Shown: positions 44,110 to 52,765 of the stretch, piece by piece | Numbering within the stretch: the first letter of the stretch is position 1 | Layout: each line of letters starts with the position of its first letter | NCBI RefSeq assembly: GCF_016900095.1 | Contig: NZ_JACJJP010000004.1 | Span: 62,001-126,000, forward strand | Direction: 5' to 3' | Length of the DNA: 64,000 nt | DNA from: Gemmiger formicilis | Lineage (GTDB): Bacteria; Bacillota; Clostridia; Oscillospirales; Ruminococcaceae | Made by a program: the position numbers and the translations under genes | Notes under the pieces: generated by a model | What the model was told of the DNA's origin: nothing | The model's database searches: none | What the model saw: only the letters and a program-made list of their open reading frames with translations

Positions 44110-46992
44110 TTACTGCTCTTTCTGGGGCGCAGTTGCCTGTTTGCGTTTTTTGTACTGTTTGCGGATCACCGTCAGATCCAGGGCAGCCAGAACCAGAACC
44201 GCCACGACATCGATGGCAATGGCAGTGACCTTCCAGCCTTCCATGCCGGCATTGGCCGCATCTTCGGCATAGGCACTGCTGTTGACCACGGTGTACAGAA
44301 TGTTCTTGCTGGTCTTGCGCAGGGTGGCCACGTTGGAAGCCGCCGTCAGATCCTTCATGTGGTTGTAGTCGGAATCGTAGGTGGTGAGCAGAGCGTCCAC
44401 ACCGTTGTGGAAGGCCAGGTCGGCGTTCATGTAGCCGCGTCCGTTGGGGGTGAAGTTGTCGGTCAGGACAAACCCGCGGAAGCCCCATTCGTCCCGCAGC
44501 ACGGTTTCCAGCAGTTCGCTGCAGGTGCCGGCCCAGCGGTTGCCGATATCACACCAGGCACACATGACCGCGTTGGCGCCGCCTTCCTTGACGGCATACT
44601 CAAAGGGCTTGAAGTAGATTTCGCGCATGGCCTGCTCGTTGGACCAGATGGAGACCATCATGGCGTTGGAGTCGTACATGGCAAAGTGCTTGATGTAGGC
44701 ATACACGCCGCGGCTCTTGGCACCGGCCACCGCGTTGGCTGCAATCTTACCGGCCAGGACGCCGTCCTCGGAGTAATACTCGAAGTTGCGGCCGCCAAAG
44801 GGGGTGCGATGGGTGTTCATGGCCGGTGCATACCAGCCGTTGACGTTCATCTCGTTGGCCATCTTGCCGATGTTTTCGCCAAACTGATAGGCCAGCTCCT
44901 GGTTCCAGGTGCAGGCGATCATGACAGCCACCGGGAAACCGATGGAGCCGGTGCCGGTGAAGTTGTTGTTGATGGAAGCGGGGCCGTCGCAATCCACGGT
45001 GGCCACCTTGCCGATGGAGGGCACTTCCGCTGTCTGGAAGCCTTCCAGACCGCACAGGTTGCTCATCTCTTCCACGGTCATCTCGTCCAGCAGGTCCTCC
45101 CACATGGGATCGTCGTAATCCTTGCCGCGCATATCGGCCAGTTTCAGGCCATTGTCCGCGCCGGTGGTGGGCATCTCCACGCTGTCATCGATGTACATGT
45201 TGAAGTCAAAGACTTCGTTGGTATAGAATCCTTCCACGTATTCCGGCGCCATATCCAGCGATGCGGGCGCCGCCGTGGCCTGGGCGTAGTTGGCAAAGCC
45301 ATCTTTGCGGGACAGGTAGGTCACGTCCCCCGCGGCAAAATCAAACTGGTTGGTGGCCACGATGTTGTCGGTGGAACGGGGCTGGGTATCATAGACCACA
45401 TCGCTGTCCACGGTATAGGTGCGGGAGTCGATGACATTGTGGGAATCCTTGTTGATGGAGATAATGTAGTCACCGGCTTCCAGCACATAGCTGCGGTGCA
45501 CATTCATATCGTAGGAGGCCAGATCGTCCACCGGGAAGGAGATGGCAACCTCCTCGGATTCGCCGGGCTGCAGCAGGGCGGTCTTTTCGAAGGTGATCAG
45601 GTTGGCGGCGGATTTTTCGATGCCGCCGTTGGTGTAAGGCGGGTTGGAGTATACTTCCACCACGTCCTTGCCGGCCGCAGAACCGGTGTTGGTAACCGTG
45701 ACGGTGAAGCTGATGTTGCCATCCGCCACTGTCATGTCACTCATCTTCTGGTCAAAGGTGGTGTAGCTCAGGCCGTAGCCGAAGGGATACTGCACGACCT
45801 TGTCATAGTCCAGGAAGCCTTCCGCGGCGGCAGTCTCATACCACTTGTAGCCCACGTAGATGCCTTCCACGTAGTTGGTGAACTTGGGCGCCGCCACCAC
45901 CTCGCTGCCGTCGGTGCGGTAGGAAGTGACCGCCATATCGCTGATGTTCTCGTAAGGCAGCTGGTTGGAGTTGTTCCACCAGGGAGTGTTGGTCAGGTCA
46001 TACACAAAGGTATCCGAGGTACGGCCGGAAGGGTTGATCTCGCCGTTAAGGATCTTGCCCAGCGAATTGAAGCCCACGTTGCCGGTGCCGGGGCACCACA
46101 GCACGCTCTTGATCTGGGGATACTCATCCACAAAGCCCAGCTCAAAGGAATGGGCGCTGTTGTATACCAGCAGAACGTTATCAAAGTTGCTGCACACCAG
46201 ATCCACCATGTTGCGCTCGGTCTGGGACAGTTCCAGGTAATGGCGGCCTTCGGGGAAATCGTCGTACTCGGTGCTGTTGCTGTCATAGGCCACGGTGCTC
46301 AGGTCTTTGGGCATATCGTTATAGCCTTCGCCGCCGATACGGGCAATGACGATGACGGCCACATCGGAGAAGTTCTTGGCGTTGTTCATCATCTCGTCGG
46401 TGTACATGTCCGCGGTGGGTTCCGGCAGGGTCCAGGCCTGCTTGGATTCGGACATCTTGAGCCGGCTGGAGGTGTAGGACGCGTAGAAGTCATGCAGTTC
46501 GGTGTTCAGGGTGAAGCCGGCATTCTGCAGGCCTTCCTCCAGGCTGACAATGGGCCACAGGTCGTTGATGGACCCGGAACCGGCGCCACCATACACCGGA
46601 TTGATGGAGGCCCAGCCGAACAGGTTCAGGTTTTTCTGCTGGGTCAGAGGCAGCATGCCGTCGTTTTTCAACAGAACCATGCCTTCCCCGGCGATCTCCT
46701 CCGCCACTTCGGAGGCAGCGTCGGCGCTTTCCTGGCTGACGGTGCCGTTGCCGGTAGCCAGACCGATCAGGGTGGACATGGGGCCGAAAGCAATCAGGTT
46801 GACCACCACGCCGGCTGCCAGGATACCGGCCAGGATGGACTGGCTGCGAACCAGATATTTCTTGTGTTTTTCCAGCTTGCGGCAAGCAATGACAATGGCC
46901 ACGACAAGCACAAGAATACAGGCCAGCGCAATGAGATAAGGCTTGCAGAGATCCAGAACGCCTATAACGTCGTTAATGTTGATTTCCAGCAT
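44110..46992 (-). CDS. Circularly permuted, membrane-anchored GH3 protein
   Basis: A 960-residue GH3 protein with reversed domain order. After two N-terminal membrane spans (about residues 18-37 and 50-72) comes the alpha/beta sandwich (about 95-420; GEGMVLLKNDGMLPL, QYPFGYGLSYTTF), a fibronectin-like domain (about 425-520), and only then the barrel (about 640-880; GGRNFEYYSEDGVLAGK, YIKHFAMYD). The likely nucleophile is Asp845 in FVLTDNF. A third hydrophobic segment (about 921-943) and a basic tail end it. The catalytic part would thus be held at the outer face by both ends. Activity and substrate are not known. Confidence 0.88.
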   Translation of the reverse strand: MLEININDVIGVLDLCKPYLIALACILVLVVAIVIACRKLEKHKKYLVRSQSILAGILAAGVVVNLIAFGPMSTLIGLATGNGTVSQESADAASEVAEEIAGEGMVLLKNDGMLPLTQQKNLNLFGWASINPVYGGAGSGSINDLWPIVSLEEGLQNAGFTLNTELHDFYASYTSSRLKMSESKQAWTLPEPTADMYTDEMMNNAKNFSDVAVIVIARIGGEGYNDMPKDLSTVAYDSNSTEYDDFPEGRHYLELSQTERNMVDLVCSNFDNVLLVYNSAHSFELGFVDEYPQIKSVLWCPGTGNVGFNSLGKILNGEINPSGRTSDTFVYDLTNTPWWNNSNQLPYENISDMAVTSYRTDGSEVVAAPKFTNYVEGIYVGYKWYETAAAEGFLDYDKVVQYPFGYGLSYTTFDQKMSDMTVADGNISFTVTVTNTGSAAGKDVVEVYSNPPYTNGGIEKSAANLITFEKTALLQPGESEEVAISFPVDDLASYDMNVHRSYVLEAGDYIISINKDSHNVIDSRTYTVDSDVVYDTQPRSTDNIVATNQFDFAAGDVTYLSRKDGFANYAQATAAPASLDMAPEYVEGFYTNEVFDFNMYIDDSVEMPTTGADNGLKLADMRGKDYDDPMWEDLLDEMTVEEMSNLCGLEGFQTAEVPSIGKVATVDCDGPASINNNFTGTGSIGFPVAVMIACTWNQELAYQFGENIGKMANEMNVNGWYAPAMNTHRTPFGGRNFEYYSEDGVLAGKIAANAVAGAKSRGVYAYIKHFAMYDSNAMMVSIWSNEQAMREIYFKPFEYAVKEGGANAVMCAWCDIGNRWAGTCSELLETVLRDEWGFRGFVLTDNFTPNGRGYMNADLAFHNGVDALLTTYDSDYNHMKDLTAASNVATLRKTSKNILYTVVNSSAYAEDAANAGMEGWKVTAIAIDVVAVLVLAALDLTVIRKQYKKRKQATAPQKEQ

Positions 46993-47249
46993 TTTGGTGT
47001 ATTCCTCCTTTTCGTTTCCAGTTCAAGCGGTACCGCTGCCGAACTTTCCATGGCCTTATTGTACACGATTCCCTTCCGGCATGTTCTTCTTTTGCATAAT
47101 CTGGCGATTTTGTGGCATATTCTGTGCAATCTCCGGTTTTGGTTTTCCTTTTTCTTGTCATAATTTCTAAAGGCAATCGGTCTGGTCTTGTGCAGAATGC
47201 TTAACCACCGCAAAACAGGCCCGCCGCGTTCCCGCTGCGGCGGACCTGC

Positions 47250-48533
47250 TTATTTTTGTGTTTCCGGCAGCAATACCCGCAGGGTAAACCAGTTGTTTTC
47301 CCAGTGGACAGTGACAGTGCCGCCGTATTTCTGGGCCGTGGCCCGGATACTCTTGATGCCGTACCCTCCGTGGCCGCCCGGCCGGGGTGTGCCGTCGGCA
47401 GAAAGTTCCGGCGCCGTTTCACAGTAGTTCTCAAACCGCAGCATGACAAACCCGTTCTGGGCGTACACCGCCGTTCGGATCAGACGCTTTTCGGTGTCCG
47501 GGATGGCCTCCACGCTCTCGGTGGCGTTGTCCAGGGCAGTGCCCACGATGGTACAGATATCCGCCGTGGGCATAAAGTCCAAAAGATGGCCGTCCGCCAC
47601 GCAGGTCAGGTTGATCTCATGCTGCTGGCAGTACAGGCTTTTGGCGGTGAGAAGGGTATCCAGCACCGGGTTGCCGGTCTTGTTCTGGGCCTCGTACATG
47701 CGGATGCCGCTCTCCATCTCGTCCAGGGCGGCCGCCTGCTTGCCGGGGTCCCGTTCCGCCCGGATGGCCGCTATCTGCACCTTCAGGTCATGGTAACGGC
47801 GGTTGAGCAGGTGGATGTTTTCCTTGCTCTGGCGGTACTGCTCATACTGGCGATGCAGCACGTTGTCCATGGCGGACAGTTCTTCATGCAGGCGGGCCTC
47901 CCGCAGCTGTTCCTGCTGGATGGAGAGAATCAGCACCCCCGCAAAATCTACCAGAGTGCGGATATAAAACACGCTCATGGTGTTGCTGCCCGCCTGGGCA
48001 AAGCTCAGGTTGCTCACCGCAAAGGCGGTCAGTGCCATGACCACCGCGCTGGCCAGTGACCGCCAGGATGCCCCGATGGCCCCCACATGGCGCCCCATAC
48101 GGCGCACATCGAACCAGAACACAAACCCGTACACCACCGCATACACCGCCACCATCAGCAGCAGGGAAAGCGGGTGTCCGCCGGGAAGGTCGGGCCACAA
48201 AAGACAGTGCAGCTGCCATTCCAGGCTGGCAGCAAATTCCGCCAGGATAAAGGCCCGGGCACAGCAGTATCCGGCATCCTGCGCCGAAAGTTCGCACCCC
48301 AGCAGCAAAAACAGGTACATGGCCGCCACCGCCGCCATCATGCAGGGAATCCACCACACAAGGGGCACATGGCCGGTGAGCTGCAAAAAGGCGCCCATGC
48401 CCACCAGCCAGCCGGCGCCGAGCAGAACAGTGCCCACCCGCCCGAACCGCGGGCGCAAAGCCAGCAGATACAGCAGGCAGGCCAGCCACTCGGCCAAAGC
48501 GGTATACAGCCGCGGAATATCCGGCAGTGTCAT
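47250..48533 (-). CDS. GHKL sensor histidine kinase (AgrC-like)
   Basis: A 427-residue kinase with about six N-terminal membrane spans (residues 10-205), a linker coiled coil, the phospho-acceptor His in RRYHDLKVQ and a HATPase_c_5 domain (GTALDNATESV as N box, GGHGGYGIKS as G box). This is the peptide-sensing AgrC/ComD architecture, but no AgrB or precursor peptide gene lies near. It overlaps the response regulator gene by ATGA. The following gene on the strand is the permuted GH3, 257 bases away, a likely target. Confidence 0.88.
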   Translation of the reverse strand: MTLPDIPRLYTALAEWLACLLYLLALRPRFGRVGTVLLGAGWLVGMGAFLQLTGHVPLVWWIPCMMAAVAAMYLFLLLGCELSAQDAGYCCARAFILAEFAASLEWQLHCLLWPDLPGGHPLSLLLMVAVYAVVYGFVFWFDVRRMGRHVGAIGASWRSLASAVVMALTAFAVSNLSFAQAGSNTMSVFYIRTLVDFAGVLILSIQQEQLREARLHEELSAMDNVLHRQYEQYRQSKENIHLLNRRYHDLKVQIAAIRAERDPGKQAAALDEMESGIRMYEAQNKTGNPVLDTLLTAKSLYCQQHEINLTCVADGHLLDFMPTADICTIVGTALDNATESVEAIPDTEKRLIRTAVYAQNGFVMLRFENYCETAPELSADGTPRPGGHGGYGIKSIRATAQKYGGTVTVHWENNWFTLRVLLPETQK

Positions 48534-49240
48534 CGGACGCCTCCCCCGATATAGTCTGTAAGTGCTTCCATGAAGGCCTTCTTCTTGGGGCGGCTGATCT
48601 GCAGTTCGTAAGGCCCTACCTGCACCGTGTTCTGCTGCACCCCCAGCACCTGGGCCAGATTGACCAGGTAGCCGCTGTTGCAGCGGGCAAAGGGTTTGCC
48701 GGCCAGCTTTTCCTCAAAGCTCTTGAGGGTGCCCGGGGCGGTGAGTTCCCCGTCCTCCCCATACAGGCGCACCTTGTGGCCGTCGCTTTCCAGATAGTAG
48801 AGGGTGGCCACATTTACCCGCCGCAGACCGCCTTCCACCGGCACGGTGAGAAAGGTCTTCTGCCTGGCCTGCAGCCTGGCCACCGCCTTTTGCAGCTGCT
48901 GGGAAAAGGCAAAGTAGGGCACCGGCTTGAGCACATAGTCCAGGGCATCCACCGCATACCCGCGGATGGCAAACTGGGCCATGTTGGTGATGAAGATGAG
49001 CAGCACATCCTTATCCATCTGACGGATCCGCTCGGCGGCCGCCATGCCGTCCATGCGGCGCATCTGCACATCCAGCAGGATGATATCGTACACCGCGCGG
49101 TAGTCCGAAACGATCTCGTCCCCGTCCTCAAACAGGCTCAGTTCAAACATCCGCCCGAACTGGCGCTCATACCGGCGGATATAATCGGCCAGCTGGGCCT
49201 GCACCTGCCGGTCATCTTCCACAATGGCAATCCGGATCAT
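48530..49240 (-). CDS. LytTR-family response regulator
   Basis: A 236-residue regulator: receiver domain (residues 1-120) with acidic pair EDD (8-10), phospho-acceptor Asp57 in IILLDVQM and a Lys in VLKPVPY; then a LytTR DNA-binding domain (about 135-232; YYLESDGHKVRLY, FARCNSGYLVNL). It pairs with the overlapping GHKL kinase. LytTR proteins bind direct repeats upstream of target promoters. The ATG at 49240 follows GGGGGAG; the longer frame has no ribosome site. Confidence 0.9.
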   Translation of the reverse strand: MIRIAIVEDDRQVQAQLADYIRRYERQFGRMFELSLFEDGDEIVSDYRAVYDIILLDVQMRRMDGMAAAERIRQMDKDVLLIFITNMAQFAIRGYAVDALDYVLKPVPYFAFSQQLQKAVARLQARQKTFLTVPVEGGLRRVNVATLYYLESDGHKVRLYGEDGELTAPGTLKSFEEKLAGKPFARCNSGYLVNLAQVLGVQQNTVQVGPYELQISRPKKKAFMEALTDYIGGGVR

Positions 49241-49346
49241 GGCTGTGTCTCCCCCTTTCCCCACCGAAAACGTGTTTGCCTTCATTATGCCGGAGCCCGC
49301 CCTTCCTGTAAACGGCCGGACTGTCCTTTTCCGGCCGCCGGGCAGC

Positions 49347-49373
49347 AAAAAATCCCCCGCCCTTCGGCGGAGG
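49347..49373 (-). terminator. Terminator of the second sugar transferase gene
   Basis: On the minus strand TCCTCCGCC-GAA-GGGCGGGGGA with a T-run of six. It separates the transferase from the LytTR gene. Confidence 0.75.
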
Positions 49374-49382
49374 AAGCCGTTT

Positions 49383-50828
49383 TTATTCTGCGCCGGTGCG
49401 CTTGAACACAACGCCCACCGTCTTGATCAGGATACGCACATCCAGCCCCAGGGACCAGTTATCGATATAGGCCACGTCCAGCTTGACCACATCTTCAAAG
49501 TCCTGGATGTTGCTGCGTCCGCTGACCTGCCACAATCCGGTCAGGCCCGGTTTCATGGAAAGGCGGCGCTTGTGGTGGGAGTCGTACCGGTCATACTCAT
49601 CCAGCGTGGGCGGCCGGGTTCCCACCAGGCTCATATCCCCCTTCAGAATGTTCCAGAACTGGGGCAGCTCGTCGATGGAGGTGCGGCGGATGAACTTGCC
49701 CACCCTGGTGATGCGGGGGTCGTCGTCCATCTTGAACATCAGGCCCTGCATCTTGTTCTGTTTCATCAGTTCCTGCTTGCGCTGCTCCGCATCCACATAC
49801 ATGCTGCGCAGCTTATAAATACGGAAAATACGCCCGTTGAGCCCCACCCGTTTCTGGCAGAAAAAGAGGGGGCCGGGGCTTTCCAGTTTGAGAGGAATGG
49901 CGGTGACGGCGATGATCGGCACCGAGATGACCAGCCCTACCAGCGCCCCTGCAATGTCCATCAGCCGCTTGAGGACCATGGCTCCGAAATCATGTTCGGT
50001 AGCCATGATGGTGACAAAGGGCACCCCACCGGCGGTTTCCACGGTGGTTTGCAGCTTGGGGAACCACTGTTCCTCTTTGCGGGCAGCGGCGGTGTAGGGT
50101 TCCAGAACCGTCACGTTGAGATGCACGCACAGGCCCATGCTCTCCATCTCACTGAGAAGCGGCCGCAGGGAGTCGCCGCTTTGGTAGGGTACATTCACAT
50201 ACACTTCGTCCAGGGGTTCGCGGCGAATCCATTCCAGGGCGTCTTCGTACACTGCCGCCACCGGCACGCCGTCCACCTGTGCGCCGGGCTTGGCGGCATC
50301 CAGCAGCACCAGCCCCTGCAGCTTTTTGGTCCAGTCATGCTTGAGGTCATGAATCAGGGCGGGGGCCCGGTCGGAGGTGGTAATGATGCCCACCAGGGTG
50401 GCCAGAGAACCCTTGTAGAAATATTGGTTCAGGTAGGTTTTCAGGCCCATATGAGAAAGGTACAGGCAGACGGCGTTGGCGGTCAGCAGCCCCACATACA
50501 GGTAGCGGGATTCCAGCAAAGTGGCCTTGGTCAGCAGCAGACAGACCGCCAGCGCTGCCCCCAGCAGCACGGTGTTGCGCGCACAGTGGAGCAATTCGGC
50601 CTTCCAGCCGCGCCGGGTCAGCCTGGCTGCGCCGTTGAACCCGGCATACACCACCACAAAGGCCAGCAGCAGAATCAGGATAAACTGCCCCCAGTCCTGC
50701 CGGGTATAGTCCAGCAGCACATGCAGCCCTTTATCGGTGACCGCCCATGCAATCACGACACTGACCAGCAGGCTGAGCGCATCCGCCGCAAAATTCAGCG
50801 CATATTGGATTTTGTCCTTTTTAGCCAC
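49383..50828 (-). CDS. Exopolysaccharide initiating glycosylphosphotransferase
   Basis: A 481-residue polyprenyl glycosylphosphotransferase of the long WbaP/CpsE-like kind. Four N-terminal spans (about residues 10-130), a CoA-binding-like middle domain (about 140-270), another span (about 285-310) and the catalytic part with SPGPLFFCQKRVG, YKLRSMYVDAE, RRTSIDELPQFWNIL and GTRPPTLDE. It starts a surface polysaccharide by loading a hexose 1-phosphate on undecaprenyl phosphate. No glycosyltransferase cluster is adjacent. The ATG at 50828 lies close to the upstream hairpin. Confidence 0.9.
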   Translation of the reverse strand: MAKKDKIQYALNFAADALSLLVSVVIAWAVTDKGLHVLLDYTRQDWGQFILILLLAFVVVYAGFNGAARLTRRGWKAELLHCARNTVLLGAALAVCLLLTKATLLESRYLYVGLLTANAVCLYLSHMGLKTYLNQYFYKGSLATLVGIITTSDRAPALIHDLKHDWTKKLQGLVLLDAAKPGAQVDGVPVAAVYEDALEWIRREPLDEVYVNVPYQSGDSLRPLLSEMESMGLCVHLNVTVLEPYTAAARKEEQWFPKLQTTVETAGGVPFVTIMATEHDFGAMVLKRLMDIAGALVGLVISVPIIAVTAIPLKLESPGPLFFCQKRVGLNGRIFRIYKLRSMYVDAEQRKQELMKQNKMQGLMFKMDDDPRITRVGKFIRRTSIDELPQFWNILKGDMSLVGTRPPTLDEYDRYDSHHKRRLSMKPGLTGLWQVSGRSNIQDFEDVVKLDVAYIDNWSLGLDVRILIKTVGVVFKRTGAE

Positions 50829-50903
50829 AGGTTTTCCCCCTGGTGTTTTTATTTCTTCCTAAGCCCGCAAACAAGCGGAAACACACTGTATTCCAGCATA
50901 CCA

Positions 50904-50936
50904 CAAAACCCCTGCCGGTGCAACGGCAGGGGTTTT
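50904..50936 (-). terminator. Terminator after the phosphoribosyltransferase-like gene
   Basis: Stem AAAACCCCTGCCG/CGGCAGGGGTTTT around a GTGCAA loop; symmetric A and T ends allow function on both strands. Confidence 0.85.
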
Positions 50937-50983
50937 GCGAAAAGAGAAAAGGACATCGGGGCAAAATGCCCCACTCATGGGTT

Positions 50984-51622
50984 TTACAGGCTGGAATAGC
51001 CGTAGCTGTTGACCAGCGCGTCGATCTTGACCCCCTGTTTGCACCACGGGCAGTTGCGGGAATCGTAGCTTTCGTAATCGCCCAGGGTAGAGGGATCGAA
51101 AATGGAGGTGACGGGATAGCCCGCACATTCGGTGACGGTGGCAAAGATGGAGGTGATGCCCGCCACCAGGCCGCCGTAATAGTCCACCGCTTCCACAGCT
51201 GCCTGGGCCGTGTAGCCGGTGGTGACCGAAGCCGCCAGAATCAGCACATGCTTGTTGGTGATCATGGGGGCGGTATTCTCCCGGAAAAGCAGCTGGCTGC
51301 CGCTGGTGTGTTCGGGGCTGACCACGTAAATGGTCTGGTGGGCGTTCATGTTCACATAGCCGCCGCGGGTGAGCTCGGAAGCCAGGCAGGCGCCGATGAC
51401 TTCGGTGCCGTCCAGGCAGAGGACCGTATCCACAATGGTGGTGGCGGTGTAATGGCGCACCAGTTCCTGGGCCACCGCGCGGGCCTCGGACAGACGGGTC
51501 TTCTGCATGGTGACGTCAATGTAATAGTTGATGTGGCTGTGGCTGGTGGCAAAATGTCCTTTTGCCACGCGCAGCAGAAGATCCTTCTTTTTGGTGGGCA
51601 GCTTGACCAGGCTGATGGCCAT
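50984..51622 (-). CDS. Phosphoribosyltransferase-fold protein, non-canonical
   Basis: A 212-residue protein resembling orotate-type phosphoribosyltransferases in layout (DGTEVIGACLASEL, then a PRPP loop). The PRPP loop reads ILAASVTTGYTA (residues 128-139): the two acidic residues usual in this motif are Ala130 and Ala131, while TTG is kept. A C-terminal CPWC pair (near residue 194) follows. It may bind PRPP or a nucleotide without catalysis, or act on an unusual substrate. Single gene with its own terminator; AAGGAG precedes the ATG at 51622. Confidence 0.7.
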   Translation of the reverse strand: MAISLVKLPTKKKDLLLRVAKGHFATSHSHINYYIDVTMQKTRLSEARAVAQELVRHYTATTIVDTVLCLDGTEVIGACLASELTRGGYVNMNAHQTIYVVSPEHTSGSQLLFRENTAPMITNKHVLILAASVTTGYTAQAAVEAVDYYGGLVAGITSIFATVTECAGYPVTSIFDPSTLGDYESYDSRNCPWCKQGVKIDALVNSYGYSSL

Positions 51623-51787
51623 GGAAATCACTCCTTTTTCCACTTTTTGTCTGCACCGCGGGGTGCGGGAGTTATTACTTTTATTGTAAGTTTTTTTCGC
51701 TGTGTACGCAAGCGGCGGGCCCCGGAAATACCCGCCAAGATTTCGTCTTTGTTTTTGTCGGTTTTGCTATGGGGTGCCGGTCCTTGC

Positions 51788-51816
51788 TTTACACCCCGCC
51801 CGAGCGATGGTATAAT
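51788..51816 (+). promoter_or_regulatory. Promoter of the dnaD-dnaI unit
   Basis: TTTACA (51788-51793), 17-base spacer, TATAAT (51811-51816), 40 bases before the ATG. Confidence 0.8.
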
Positions 51817-51856
51817 ATGGGGAATCAAAACAAGGAACATACGGAGGAAAACAGGC

Positions 51857-52762
51857 ATGGGATATCGGCTGGCGGCGCACAATGGGGATACGGTGGCAGT
51901 GCCCCGTCTGGTGTGGCAGCACCTGCCCCGGGCGGACGGAGACTCGGTGCGGGTGGCGCTGTACCTGATCGGCGGTGGTGCCCCCGACCCGCGTACCATC
52001 GCCCATGACCTGGGGCTGAAAAGCATCGAGGCCGCCAAGCGCGCGCTGCAATACTGGGCCGGCGCCGGGCTGCTGGAGAACGACCAGGGCGGTCTGCCCC
52101 AGCCCGAGACGCCCAAGGCCCCGCACATCGACCTGACCACCCTGAACGACCCCTATGTGGCGGTGCTGTGCCAGGAGGCCCAGGTTGCTCTGGGACGGGC
52201 ACTGAGCCGCAGCGAGATGCAGCGGCTGGTGGGGTTATACCTGCAGGACGGCTGGCTGCCCGACGTGATCCTGACCTGCTGCGCCGAAGTGGCCCGGCAA
52301 GGCCGGTGCACGGTGGCGGCGGTGAGCCGGGAACTGACCCGCTGGCGGGAAGCCGGGGTGGAAACCGGCGCCGATGCCGAGCGTTTTCTGAAGCAGGAGG
52401 CGGTGCGGGCTGCCCGCTGGAGCGAGGTGGCCTTGCAGTTCGGCACCGAGGCGGCCCGCCTGACCCGGTGGGAGCGCAACGCCATCACCCGCTGGTATGA
52501 GGAATGGGGCTTTGGCGGCGAGATGATTGCCGAGGCCCTGCTTCACGCCGAAGCCCACCGCACCGTGCGGTATGTGGACGGTATTCTGCGGTCCTGGCGT
52601 GCCCAGGGCCTGACCACGTTGCAGGCGGTGCGGGGCAAGGGGCAGCTGGCAGGCGCCAACATTCTGGCCACCAGCCAGAAACCCGCCGCCCCCGCCCCGG
52701 GCAAGAAGGACCTGTTCCACGCCAACTGGAACGCCATGTTTGAGGACGAAAAGGAGGACTAA
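51857..52762 (+). CDS. DnaD-domain replication protein
   Basis: A 301-residue primosome protein. A winged-helix region (about residues 15-75; ARTIAHDLGLKSIEAAKRALQYW-like) is followed by two DnaD/DnaB-type helical domains (about 95-165 and 200-270; RWERNAITRWYEEWGFGGEMI, with YVDGILRSWRAQGL). It would help load the replicative helicase at origins or stalled forks together with the DnaI-like protein encoded four bases later. GGAGG precedes the ATG at 51857; the longer frame upstream is a shadow. Confidence 0.88.
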   Translation: MGYRLAAHNGDTVAVPRLVWQHLPRADGDSVRVALYLIGGGAPDPRTIAHDLGLKSIEAAKRALQYWAGAGLLENDQGGLPQPETPKAPHIDLTTLNDPYVAVLCQEAQVALGRALSRSEMQRLVGLYLQDGWLPDVILTCCAEVARQGRCTVAAVSRELTRWREAGVETGADAERFLKQEAVRAARWSEVALQFGTEAARLTRWERNAITRWYEEWGFGGEMIAEALLHAEAHRTVRYVDGILRSWRAQGLTTLQAVRGKGQLAGANILATSQKPAAPAPGKKDLFHANWNAMFEDEKED

Positions 52763-52765
52763 GCC

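Noticed and set aside
41842-47163. Open frame of 1773 codons on the plus strand
   Set aside because: It is the antisense shadow of two GH3 genes with strong GC bias at the third codon position; composition is His/Gly/Val-rich with no domain, and it lacks a ribosome site.
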